10,786 nucleotides of DNA from JALXCH01 sp964495805 (GTDB lineage: Bacteria; Calditrichota; Calditrichia; RBG-13-44-9): positions 1 through 10,786 of the forward strand of contig CAZBWV010000118.1 in assembly GCA_964495805.1 (NCBI GenBank), in the 5' to 3' direction. The position numbers and the translations under genes were made by a program. The notes beneath the pieces are model-generated. The model was not told the DNA's origin and did no database searches. It saw nothing but the letters and a program-made list of their open reading frames with translations. Positions 1 to 6,428 of the stretch are shown piece by piece (the stretch's first letter is position 1; each line of letters begins with the position of its first letter).

Positions 1-119
1 TGAGTGCCGGTGAACATCAGGTGGAATTCGACGGCCAGAATCTGCCTTCCGGAACTTACTTCTACGAATTGAAGGTTGAGGGTCAATCTCAGGTTCGCAT
101 GATGAATTTGATGAAGTAA
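1..119 (+). CDS. C-terminal end of a T9SS-exported protein (5' truncated)
   Basis: Only the last 38 codons are in the window; the frame begins at base 3 and stops at TAA 117-119. The visible residues include GTYFYELKVEGQ and end in MMNLMK. Alternating beta-strands with a central 'LPSGTYFYEL' strand and a short basic C-terminus are typical of the type IX secretion (Por) C-terminal sorting domain, FlgD-Ig-like subtype, found in FCB-group bacteria. Such a domain directs a Sec-exported protein through the outer membrane and is usually cleaved on the surface. The nature of the upstream passenger protein cannot be seen. An intrinsic terminator follows 24 nt after the stop, so this gene ends its transcription unit. 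Family assignment of the tail is fairly secure; function is unknown. Confidence 0.8.
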   Translation, partial: SAGEHQVEFDGQNLPSGTYFYELKVEGQSQVRMMNLMK

Positions 120-143
120 TGCTCGTTTTGACCAATCTCCATC

Positions 144-182
144 CCTCCCCGGATTCTCTATGGAGTTCGGGGAGGTTTTTTT
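144..182 (+). terminator. Rho-independent terminator after the T9SS-tail gene
   Basis: A perfect 8-bp stem, CCTCCCCG (144-151) with CGGGGAGG (168-175), is extended inward by five more pairs (152-156 with 163-167, two of them G-U). It closes on a 6-nt loop and is followed directly by seven T residues (176-182). This is a textbook intrinsic terminator, placed 24 nt after the stop codon at 119. Confidence 0.93.
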
Positions 183-290
183 GATCGAAAAAAATTTAAG
201 CCTACCAGTTGATTTGATCTCTCCATAAGTTCCAGCAAATCAAATTGATTTTTGTCTGAACAATTTATCACTCAAAAAAGGGGGTCGTGT
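183..290 (+). promoter_or_regulatory. Upstream regulatory region of the cytochrome gene with repeated TTGAT motifs
   Basis: This AT-rich interval lies between a terminator and the cytochrome start, so it should hold that gene's promoter. TTGAT occurs at 181-185, 209-213, 214-218 and 245-249 on the + strand, and inverted as ATCAA at 239-243. TTGATTTG (209-216) and CAAATCAA (236-243) form a perfect 8-bp inverted repeat. AAATCAA-A-TTGATTT (237-251) is a near-perfect palindrome. No -35/-10 pair stands out. The ribosome binding site AGGGGG (279-284), 6 nt before ATG 291, is clear. An operator role is inferred from symmetry only. Confidence 0.45.
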
Positions 291-2237
291 ATGCACAGGA
301 AACAGATGGTTTTATGGATGTTTATTTTGATTATAAATAGCGGGATGCTGTATGCTCAGAATTTGACGTATCAGACGTCCACGCTGTTTAGTGGATCCGG
401 GAATTGTGCCATTTGTCATGCTCCGGGTTCTCCCAATACCCAGGCATTGCTGGATCCTCAGGGTCGGGATATTTCCCCCGTCACCATGTGGCGTTCCACC
501 ATGATGGCGAATGCTGCCACGGACCCGTTCTGGCAGGCAAAGGTAACTGCGGAGGTGACCGTGCATCCGCAATTCCAGCAGGTCATCGAAGATAAATGTA
601 CCACCTGCCACATGCCTCAGGGAAGAACCGAAGCAATTTATTTAGGGCAGCAATATTACAGCTTTCAGACCGGTTTAACGGACCCACTTTCCATGGAAGG
701 AGTAAGTTGTACCGTATGCCATCAAATTAAGGATGTAAATCTGGGAACCGGTGCAAGCTTTTCCGGGCATTTTACGATTGGAAACGATCATGTTATTTAC
801 GGGCCTTACCAGAATCCCAATGGGAATGCTATGGTGAACATGACCGGTTACACCCCGGTGTATGGTGCTCATCTTCCCACTTCCGAACACTGTGCCACCT
901 GCCACACGCTTTTTACCCCCACGGTGGACAATAACGGTCAGATTGTGGGAGAGATGCCGGAGCAAACAGCTTATCTGGAATGGCAAAATAGCATTTATGA
1001 AGGCCAGGGGGTGGAATGCCAGAGTTGCCATATGCCAGCTGTGGATTTTCCGGTGGTTATTTCTAATCGACCTCCGTTTTTGAGCGCGCGTTCACCTTTT
1101 TACAAACACTACTTTGCCGGCGGAAATATTTTTATGCTAAACATGCTCAGGGATAATGGAACCCAGCTGGGTGTTTTTGCTTCCCAGGCTCATTTCGATA
1201 GTACGCTGGCCCGTACTTATCGTTTGCTGCAACAGGAAACAGCCGATTTGACAGCTCAGTACTCCTGGCAGGGGAACGACACACTGCTGGTGAAAGTGGC
1301 GGTGCACAATAAAACGGGACACAAGCTGCCCACCGGTTATCCCAGCCGCCGATTGTGGATTTATATAAATGTAAGCGATTCGGGAGGTCAGTCGCTGTTT
1401 ACCTCCGGAAGCTGGGATGCCCAAACCGGCGAAATTGCCCATTTAGATTCCACCTATGAACCACACTACGATGTGATTACCAGCCCGGAACAGGTTCAGA
1501 TTTACCAGTCCGTGATGAAAGATGTGGATGGCCAGGTGAATTACACCTTGTTACGGGGTGCCGGTTATATCAAGGATAACCGCATTCCGCCGGAGGGATT
1601 TACTTCCACCGGGCCGCATTACGATACCACCCGGGTGATTGGCGCTGCTGAGATTGATCCCAACTTTAATCGTAGTGGTTCCACCGAAGGTACCGGAACC
1701 GATACGGTGACTTACAAAATTGGTGGATTGAATTCGGCTACAGATTATACCATTCAGGTAAAGCTTTATTACCAGACGCTGGAACCCCGCTTTGCCGAAG
1801 ACCTTTTCCAGTACAGCACACCGCAGGTTCAGACGTTCCAGACCCTGTATCAGAATGCGGACAAGTCCCCGGTGTTAATCGCCAGTCGCGAACTGCAAAC
1901 GGGAACGACGGGATTGGCAAATCCGCAGGTGAAGTTACCGGATTCCCCCTTGCTGGTAAATGCTTATCCCAACCCATTTAACCCGACAGTGACCATCACG
2001 GTGGAAAATCGCTTTGCCGGAAATTTAAGTGTAATCGTTTACGATCTGTTGGGTCGTCGGGTGGCCACTTTAACCAGCGGTTACTACCCAGCCGGGAAAC
2101 ATCGACTGGTTTGGAATGCTGCGGATGAACAGCTCCGGAAAGTGGCGACCGGAGAATACCTGGTACGGATTACTCTACGCAATCCCAACACCGGTCAGTA
2201 CCATACCGTTACCCGAAAAATTGTGTACATGCGGTAG
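291..2237 (+). CDS. Exported pentaheme c-type cytochrome with T9SS C-terminal sorting domain
   Basis: 648 aa. ATG 291 is chosen over the in-frame TTG at 252 because AGGGGG lies 6 nt upstream and because it puts a clean Sec signal peptide at the N-terminus (basic MHRKQ, hydrophobic core to about residue 19, cleavage near YA-Q, residues 21-23). Five CXXCH heme-attachment motifs follow: CAICH 39-43, CTTCH 103-107, CTVCH 140-144, CATCH 201-205 and CQSCH 243-247. The heme region resembles c554-type multiheme electron carriers. A beta-rich middle region begins near the motif HNKTGHKLPTGY (339-350), a pattern I associate with multiheme cytochromes. Residues from about 555 to 648 form a T9SS sorting domain opening with NAYPNPFNP (557-565). 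The protein is probably released to or anchored on the cell surface, where it could take part in extracellular electron transfer. Redox partner and role (respiration, nitrogen or metal redox) cannot be told from sequence. Terminators on both sides suggest a single-gene unit. Confidence 0.92.
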   Translation: MHRKQMVLWMFILIINSGMLYAQNLTYQTSTLFSGSGNCAICHAPGSPNTQALLDPQGRDISPVTMWRSTMMANAATDPFWQAKVTAEVTVHPQFQQVIEDKCTTCHMPQGRTEAIYLGQQYYSFQTGLTDPLSMEGVSCTVCHQIKDVNLGTGASFSGHFTIGNDHVIYGPYQNPNGNAMVNMTGYTPVYGAHLPTSEHCATCHTLFTPTVDNNGQIVGEMPEQTAYLEWQNSIYEGQGVECQSCHMPAVDFPVVISNRPPFLSARSPFYKHYFAGGNIFMLNMLRDNGTQLGVFASQAHFDSTLARTYRLLQQETADLTAQYSWQGNDTLLVKVAVHNKTGHKLPTGYPSRRLWIYINVSDSGGQSLFTSGSWDAQTGEIAHLDSTYEPHYDVITSPEQVQIYQSVMKDVDGQVNYTLLRGAGYIKDNRIPPEGFTSTGPHYDTTRVIGAAEIDPNFNRSGSTEGTGTDTVTYKIGGLNSATDYTIQVKLYYQTLEPRFAEDLFQYSTPQVQTFQTLYQNADKSPVLIASRELQTGTTGLANPQVKLPDSPLLVNAYPNPFNPTVTITVENRFAGNLSVIVYDLLGRRVATLTSGYYPAGKHRLVWNAADEQLRKVATGEYLVRITLRNPNTGQYHTVTRKIVYMR

Positions 2238-2261
2238 TGTGCTATATTAAATGGATCATTC

Positions 2262-2292
2262 AAAAAGGCAGGTTGTTCGACCTGCCTTTTTT
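2262..2292 (+). terminator. Rho-independent terminator after the cytochrome gene
   Basis: GGCAGGT (2267-2273) pairs with ACCTGCC (2280-2286) around a 6-nt loop. The stem is flanked by an A-run (2262-2266) and a T-run (2287-2292), which extend the pairing and supply the U-tract. It lies 24 nt after the cytochrome stop. The flanking A/T runs would allow it to work in both directions, but no leftward gene ends here. Confidence 0.92.
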
Positions 2293-2378
2293 GTTTAATT
2301 TTGCAGATCAGGAAACTTTTCGACTCCTGCGGTTTTAAACGTCCGGTACACGGAATCAGAAAAAACGAAGGAATGAGC

Positions 2379-3140
2379 ATGTACCCTTATTTGTTTAAGA
2401 TTGGTCCTTTTCAGGCAGGTAGTTACGGATTAATGATGGCCATTGCTTTTTTAACCACCATGTACCTGTTGCGCCGGGAACTCCGTCAGCATGGTTATGA
2501 TGGCGATTTTGCCTACACGGTGATGTTTGCTGCTGCCATTGGCGGCATCGTGGGTGCCCGATTGTATTTTATTCTGGAGCACTTACCGGAGTTTAAAGCA
2601 GATCCGATAGGAATGATTTTCAGCGGAAGCGGGTTAACCTGGTACGGAGGGTTTATGGGAGGAATTCTGGCGGTGGTGTATGTGATTCGGCGTTTTCCTG
2701 CCCCCACCATGGTGATTGCCGACCTGATTGCTCCGTTGCTTTTGTTGGGATATGGAATTGGCCGCATCGGCTGTTTTCTGGCTGGCGATGGGGATTATGG
2801 CCCGCCGACTAATTTGCCCTGGGGAATGGCTTTTCCCAACGGTACCGTTCCGGTGGATGTACCGGTACATCCCACTCCGTTGTACGAAACGCTGTTGTCG
2901 TTCATTCTGTTTGCCATTTTGTGGAAGTTACGCAAACGTCCGCATCCCGCAGGGATGATGGTTGCAGGTATGCTTGTTTTTTATGGCATCGAACGGTTTG
3001 TCACGGAGTTCTGGCGCCTGACACCTAAAATTCTGTTCGGCTGGATGAGTATGGCGCAAATTTTAAGCATCGGTGCCATTGTGGCGGGAATTGTACTGGG
3101 CTGGTATGTGCGCAACCACCAGCAGGAGGTCGTGAGCTAA
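2379..3140 (+). CDS. lgt: Prolipoprotein diacylglyceryl transferase (Lgt)
   Basis: 253 aa inner-membrane enzyme. It moves diacylglycerol from phosphatidylglycerol to the lipobox cysteine of prolipoproteins, the first step of lipoprotein maturation. Start ATG 2379 is preferred because AAGGA (2368-2372) lies 6 nt upstream; the in-frame ATG at 2373 abuts the ribosome binding site and the frame further upstream looks like leader. Family features are GSYGLMMAIAF near residue 14, an LTWYGGFMGG loop (86-95), the Lgt signature GYGIGRIGCFLAGDGDYG (124-141) followed by LPWGMAFPNG, HPTPLYE (164-170), and ERFVTEFWR (205-213), whose Arg206/Glu210 fit the conserved C-terminal pair. Several strongly hydrophobic segments are visible. 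Compared with the E. coli enzyme, Tyr89 stands where His103 is expected and Cys132 where Asn146 is expected. Transcription probably starts in the 86 nt after the upstream terminator, but no clear promoter is visible. Converges on the leftward operon. Confidence 0.95.
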   Translation: MYPYLFKIGPFQAGSYGLMMAIAFLTTMYLLRRELRQHGYDGDFAYTVMFAAAIGGIVGARLYFILEHLPEFKADPIGMIFSGSGLTWYGGFMGGILAVVYVIRRFPAPTMVIADLIAPLLLLGYGIGRIGCFLAGDGDYGPPTNLPWGMAFPNGTVPVDVPVHPTPLYETLLSFILFAILWKLRKRPHPAGMMVAGMLVFYGIERFVTEFWRLTPKILFGWMSMAQILSIGAIVAGIVLGWYVRNHQQEVVS

Positions 3141-3198
3141 CACCCGCAGGCTAATGGGGCGTCCGGTGCGTTTCTTTTGAGATGTGAAAAAGTTATGC
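3141..3198. other. Short convergent intergenic region, no clear terminator
   Basis: 58 bp separate the stop codons of lgt (rightward) and the AsnB-like gene (leftward). Only short CACC/GGTG-type pairings are present, without a U-tract in either direction. How these two convergent units stop transcription is not evident. Confidence 0.5.
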
Positions 3199-4461
3199 TC
3201 AGGTTTTTAGCTTCTTTTTCTTCGCCGCCGGGAAGAGCACATTGTTCAAAATCAAACGGTACCCTGGTGAGTTTTTGTGCAGGCTCAAATCCGTAGGCGG
3301 ATCGCCCACCGCGTGGGTGTAATCCTCCGGATCGTGTCCCCCGTAAAAAGTAAACGTCCCTTTCCCACAGTTGCCGTGGATATATTTCACTTCGTTGGTC
3401 CCTTCCACCTCCCCCATAATAATAACCGAAGGTTTAATTTTATCCCGGTTAAACATGGTGGTTTGCCCCATGAACCCTTTAATCACGTTTACATGGTTCT
3501 GGGTCAGCATGGTGGGAACCGGGTCGTATTTGGCGGAGAATTCAAACAGAGTGAAGTAATCGCTTTCCGGGTCGCGAATGCGCGGAGCAAAGCTGGGGGG
3601 AATGTCGATGTCAGAAAATTCGTACACATTGGGATTGGTGTACAGTTTAAAATTCTGGAATGCCAGGCATTTGCTGTAATCCAGTTTTTGCAGGTAGTTG
3701 GGGTCGGGTGGGGTACCGTCGTAAGGCACGTCCACAATATCCACCCCTTCGGCCGCCAGGGCAATATCCAGCGCATCGGTGGCAGAACACATGGCAAACA
3801 GAAAACCACCTTCCACCACATACTGTTTGATGGCACGTGCGACAGCCTTCTTTTCTTCCGATACAGAGGGATAGCCCAGTTTTGCTGCCAGTGCTTCGTT
3901 GACCTGAACCTCACGAATGTACCATGGGGCATTGCGAAAACTCCCGTAAAATTTGCCATACTGGCCGGTAAAATCTTCGTGGTGCAAATGCAACCAGTCG
4001 TAATCGCTTAATTTACCCGCCAGCACTTCTTCGTCATATACTTTGTCGTAGTCGATCTGAGCATAGGTAAGCGCCAGGGTGACTGCATCGTCCCAGGGTT
4101 GTTTATTGGGAGGGGTGTACACGGCAATTTTAGGTGCTTTTTCTAAAAGTACGCGTTCCATGTTTTCCTGCTCGATGGTGGCGTAAATCTGGTTTACCGT
4201 TGCTCCATCCACTTTTTCGAATTTGACTCCGCGAATCAGGCATTCCTGTTCCAGTGCCGGGAAGTCTTTCATTAAAAAAGAGCCGCCGCGGTAATTAAGC
4301 AACCATTCCACATTCACCCCGTTTTTAATCGTCCAGTACGCCACACCGTACGCTTTCAGGTGGTCGGTCTGGGTCAGGTCCATTGGGATTAACACATACT
4401 GTGCCCACAGAAAGCGGACAAATCCCAGCAGAAGCAAACTGGCGATGAGCAGGTGTTTCAT
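3199..4461 (-). CDS. Secreted conserved protein of the 'asparagine synthetase B'-labelled family; probable GATase1-like fold
   Basis: 420 aa with a Sec signal peptide (residues 1-20, cleavage near WA-Q). The mature N-terminus reads IPMDLTQTDHLKAYGVAYW (25-43), then WLLNYRGGSF (53-62). I recognise this opening from FCB-group proteins that databases often name asparagine synthetase B. True AsnB would have Cys2 as catalytic nucleophile and an SGGxDS pyrophosphatase loop; neither is present, and AsnB is cytosolic. A Rossmann-like core is suggested by HLHHEDF (158-164) and by GGFLFAMCSATDALDIAL, with Cys225 after a hydrophobic strand, as at the nucleophile elbow of class I glutamine-amidotransferase-like or ThuA/DUF4159-like folds. 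The C-terminus is lysine-rich. ATG 4461 overlaps the TGA of the upstream TPR gene (ATGA), with GAGGAA (4470-4475) 8 nt upstream, so translation is coupled. No enzymatic function can be assigned; a role with the TPR protein in the envelope is inferred. Confidence 0.8.
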   Translation of the reverse strand: MKHLLIASLLLLGFVRFLWAQYVLIPMDLTQTDHLKAYGVAYWTIKNGVNVEWLLNYRGGSFLMKDFPALEQECLIRGVKFEKVDGATVNQIYATIEQENMERVLLEKAPKIAVYTPPNKQPWDDAVTLALTYAQIDYDKVYDEEVLAGKLSDYDWLHLHHEDFTGQYGKFYGSFRNAPWYIREVQVNEALAAKLGYPSVSEEKKAVARAIKQYVVEGGFLFAMCSATDALDIALAAEGVDIVDVPYDGTPPDPNYLQKLDYSKCLAFQNFKLYTNPNVYEFSDIDIPPSFAPRIRDPESDYFTLFEFSAKYDPVPTMLTQNHVNVIKGFMGQTTMFNRDKIKPSVIIMGEVEGTNEVKYIHGNCGKGTFTFYGGHDPEDYTHAVGDPPTDLSLHKNSPGYRLILNNVLFPAAKKKKLKT

Positions 4462-6344
4462 GGAATTTCTTCCTCTATTTTGGTTCGTAAAGCTTTCAGT
4501 CGTTCCCGTGCCTGTTCTACGAACAAACTGTTGGGATAGTTCTGCAGCAGTGTCTGGTATGCTTTAAACGCATCCCGGGGGCGATGAGCCTGTTTTTCCA
4601 GGATTTCAGCCATCAGGAACAGGTGCCGGTCGGCGTAAAGGAGCTGGGTGGAGTCGTTCAGTGCCCGGGTGCACCACTCCAGGGCGGTGGGAATCTCCTT
4701 CAGCTCCACATTTAGCTGAACCACTTTCTGGTATATCTCTGCGCGAAGAGATGAGGGCAACTGACTGGTTTTCAACAGATTGGTGTACCGGCGCAGCGCT
4801 TCGCTTTTTTTGCGCTGGAACAACAGAAGGTCTGCCTCGGCGAATTGTTCCAGAATATCAGGCTGCGAACGCAAGCGGTCCATTTTCATCTGTAAAGCCA
4901 GGGCATCATTGGTCACTTCGGATTCCAGCCCCTCGCTGTGGAGAATTTCGTTTACCGCCTTCCGGGTGTTCTCCCAATCTTTCAGGTAGTAATATGTTTC
5001 CGCCTGGCGAAGCAAGCCCATGGCGCGTTCCCGGGTGTGCTGGAGTTGCTGAAATTCCCGGAGGGCTTTTTTTAGCTCCCCGCGGATCAGGTAGCATTCC
5101 CCCAACTTAAGCCGGGCACGGGCAGCAAAGCGCGGTTCCCGCTTTCCGTGCTGTACCACCTCCCGGAAAACGGTCATGGCTTTATCCACATCGAAGTAGT
5201 AATCCAGATAGATCTGGCCTTCCAGATAAATGAGACGTGCCAGCCTTCGCCAATCCGATTCCCGGGAGCGGATCTTCTCGATCATTTCCACTGCCTCCCG
5301 GGCATAGTGTGCCTGCCGGGTTTGACCCGCTAACTGGTACAGGCAGAGCACGGCTCCCTCGTACGCCTCGATGGGGACTTTTCCCCCTGCTTGTTGCTTC
5401 TGGATAACTTCCCGATATGCCTTCAGGGCAATCTGGTAGCTGGAATCCTGCCGGGCGGCACGGGCAAACCGTAGCAGATAGCTTCCATCACCTTTTACCT
5501 GCTCTAACCGACGGTAAATGCGATACGCTTTTTCGAACTCCCGGTCGCGCTGGTACAGTTGTGCCATCAGCAGGTACACTTTATTGGGGATGGAGGAGTG
5601 GCGGGCAAAATTTTCCAGAGCCTGGTAAAATGCGTCCCGGTCGTCCTCCATAACCCGGAAGGAGAGAATGCGGTTAAAAATGTACTGCTGCTGGGAAGGA
5701 TTGCGTTCCAGATATTTCAGGTAGTATTCTGCCGCCCGGGCGTACATCAGGCGGCTCTGGTACAGGCTGGCAATGTTCTGTAAAAAGTAATCGGAATGGG
5801 GGATGCGTTCCAGTCCCAGCTGGTACACCCGAATGGCTTCATCCAGCAGGCGGTTTTGCAGCATGGCATTCGCCACCCGATTGTACATACCGGGGTCTTT
5901 CGGACGACGTTCCAGTACGCTGTTCCAGATGGCAATGGCTTCGTCCTTGCGATTCTCCCGGTACAGAACCATGGCGCGGTCCACTTCCAGCAGCAGGTCG
6001 CCGGGATTCCGCTGGAGCATCTGCTGAACCAGAGAATCGGCAGCAGCAATGTCGGAAATGGTCATGTACGCCCGGAGTAGCGTCTGGTAGTAGGAACGGT
6101 TTTCCGGATGGCGGCGCACCAGGTCTTCTAAAATAGGAATGGCTTTTTCATAGCGGCTCATGTTCAGGTAACTCTGAGCCAGGCGAAACATCTGCCGATC
6201 GCGTCGTTCCCGGGGTGTTTCTTTGGCAATAATTTTTTGATTCTGCAGAATCAGATCAGGAAAATTCTGAATGGGTTGGGCGGCGCGGTTTTGCGCCAGC
6301 ACCACCAGCGGAAAAAGAAGAAAGATGAGTAAAATTTGTTTCAT
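4458..6344 (-). CDS. Large secreted/periplasmic TPR-repeat protein
   Basis: 628 aa. ATG 6344 is preferred over an upstream GTG at 6392 because it places a signal peptide at the N-terminus (MKQ, hydrophobic run to residue 16, cleavage near LA-Q at 17-18). No lipobox cysteine is present. From about residue 52 almost to the end the sequence is helical-pair repeats of tetratricopeptide type. Examples are YEKAIPILEDLVRRHPEN, DEAIAIWNSVLERRPKDP and DEAIRVYQLGLERIPHSD near the start, and AFKAYQTLLQNYPNSLF at the end, a BamD/YbgF-like repeat. Such proteins act as scaffolds for protein-protein interaction; I see no catalytic domain. It follows hemW after 84 nt with a weak GAG ribosome binding site 9 nt upstream, and overlaps the next gene by 4 nt, suggesting the two products work together. 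The specific partner is unknown. Confidence 0.88.
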   Translation of the reverse strand: MKQILLIFLLFPLVVLAQNRAAQPIQNFPDLILQNQKIIAKETPRERRDRQMFRLAQSYLNMSRYEKAIPILEDLVRRHPENRSYYQTLLRAYMTISDIAAADSLVQQMLQRNPGDLLLEVDRAMVLYRENRKDEAIAIWNSVLERRPKDPGMYNRVANAMLQNRLLDEAIRVYQLGLERIPHSDYFLQNIASLYQSRLMYARAAEYYLKYLERNPSQQQYIFNRILSFRVMEDDRDAFYQALENFARHSSIPNKVYLLMAQLYQRDREFEKAYRIYRRLEQVKGDGSYLLRFARAARQDSSYQIALKAYREVIQKQQAGGKVPIEAYEGAVLCLYQLAGQTRQAHYAREAVEMIEKIRSRESDWRRLARLIYLEGQIYLDYYFDVDKAMTVFREVVQHGKREPRFAARARLKLGECYLIRGELKKALREFQQLQHTRERAMGLLRQAETYYYLKDWENTRKAVNEILHSEGLESEVTNDALALQMKMDRLRSQPDILEQFAEADLLLFQRKKSEALRRYTNLLKTSQLPSSLRAEIYQKVVQLNVELKEIPTALEWCTRALNDSTQLLYADRHLFLMAEILEKQAHRPRDAFKAYQTLLQNYPNSLFVEQARERLKALRTKIEEEIP

Positions 6345-6363
6345 GCCATGTATCTCAAATTGA

Positions 6364-6404
6364 GTGAACTTCGGATTCACCCGATTGCCCACGGAGCCAT
6401 CGGG
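6364..6404 (-). promoter_or_regulatory. Hairpin pair in the hemW-TPR intergenic gap
   Basis: CCCGAT (6380-6385) pairs with ATCGGG (6399-6404) around 13 nt. Its next outer pair is G-U only in the leftward transcript. GTGAA (6364-6368) pairs with TTCAC (6376-6380) around 7 nt and shares one base with the first stem. No U-tract follows, so this is not an ordinary terminator. It could set the relative output of hemW and the TPR gene by processing or by masking the weak ribosome binding site. Function is inferred. Confidence 0.35.
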
Positions 6405-6428
6405 CTGCTTGATATGTGCGCATAAATT

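Noticed and set aside
181..251. A full FNR/CRP box (TTGAT-N4-ATCAA)
   Set aside because: Only half-sites occur; none is paired at the canonical spacing and orientation, so no regulator is named as a feature.
252..290. In-frame TTG start upstream of the cytochrome ATG
   Set aside because: It has no ribosome binding site and would put 13 polar residues before the signal peptide. ATG 291 has AGGGGG at ideal spacing.
3277..4011. Long + strand open frame (244 codons) antisense to the AsnB-like gene
   Set aside because: It is a shadow of the - strand gene. The translation is rich in His, Arg and Val without family features, while the - strand protein has a signal peptide and recognisable motifs.
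6345..6392. GTG-start extension of the TPR protein
   Set aside because: The extension overlaps intergenic hairpins and hides the signal peptide behind 16 polar residues. ATG 6344 gives a typical export signal.
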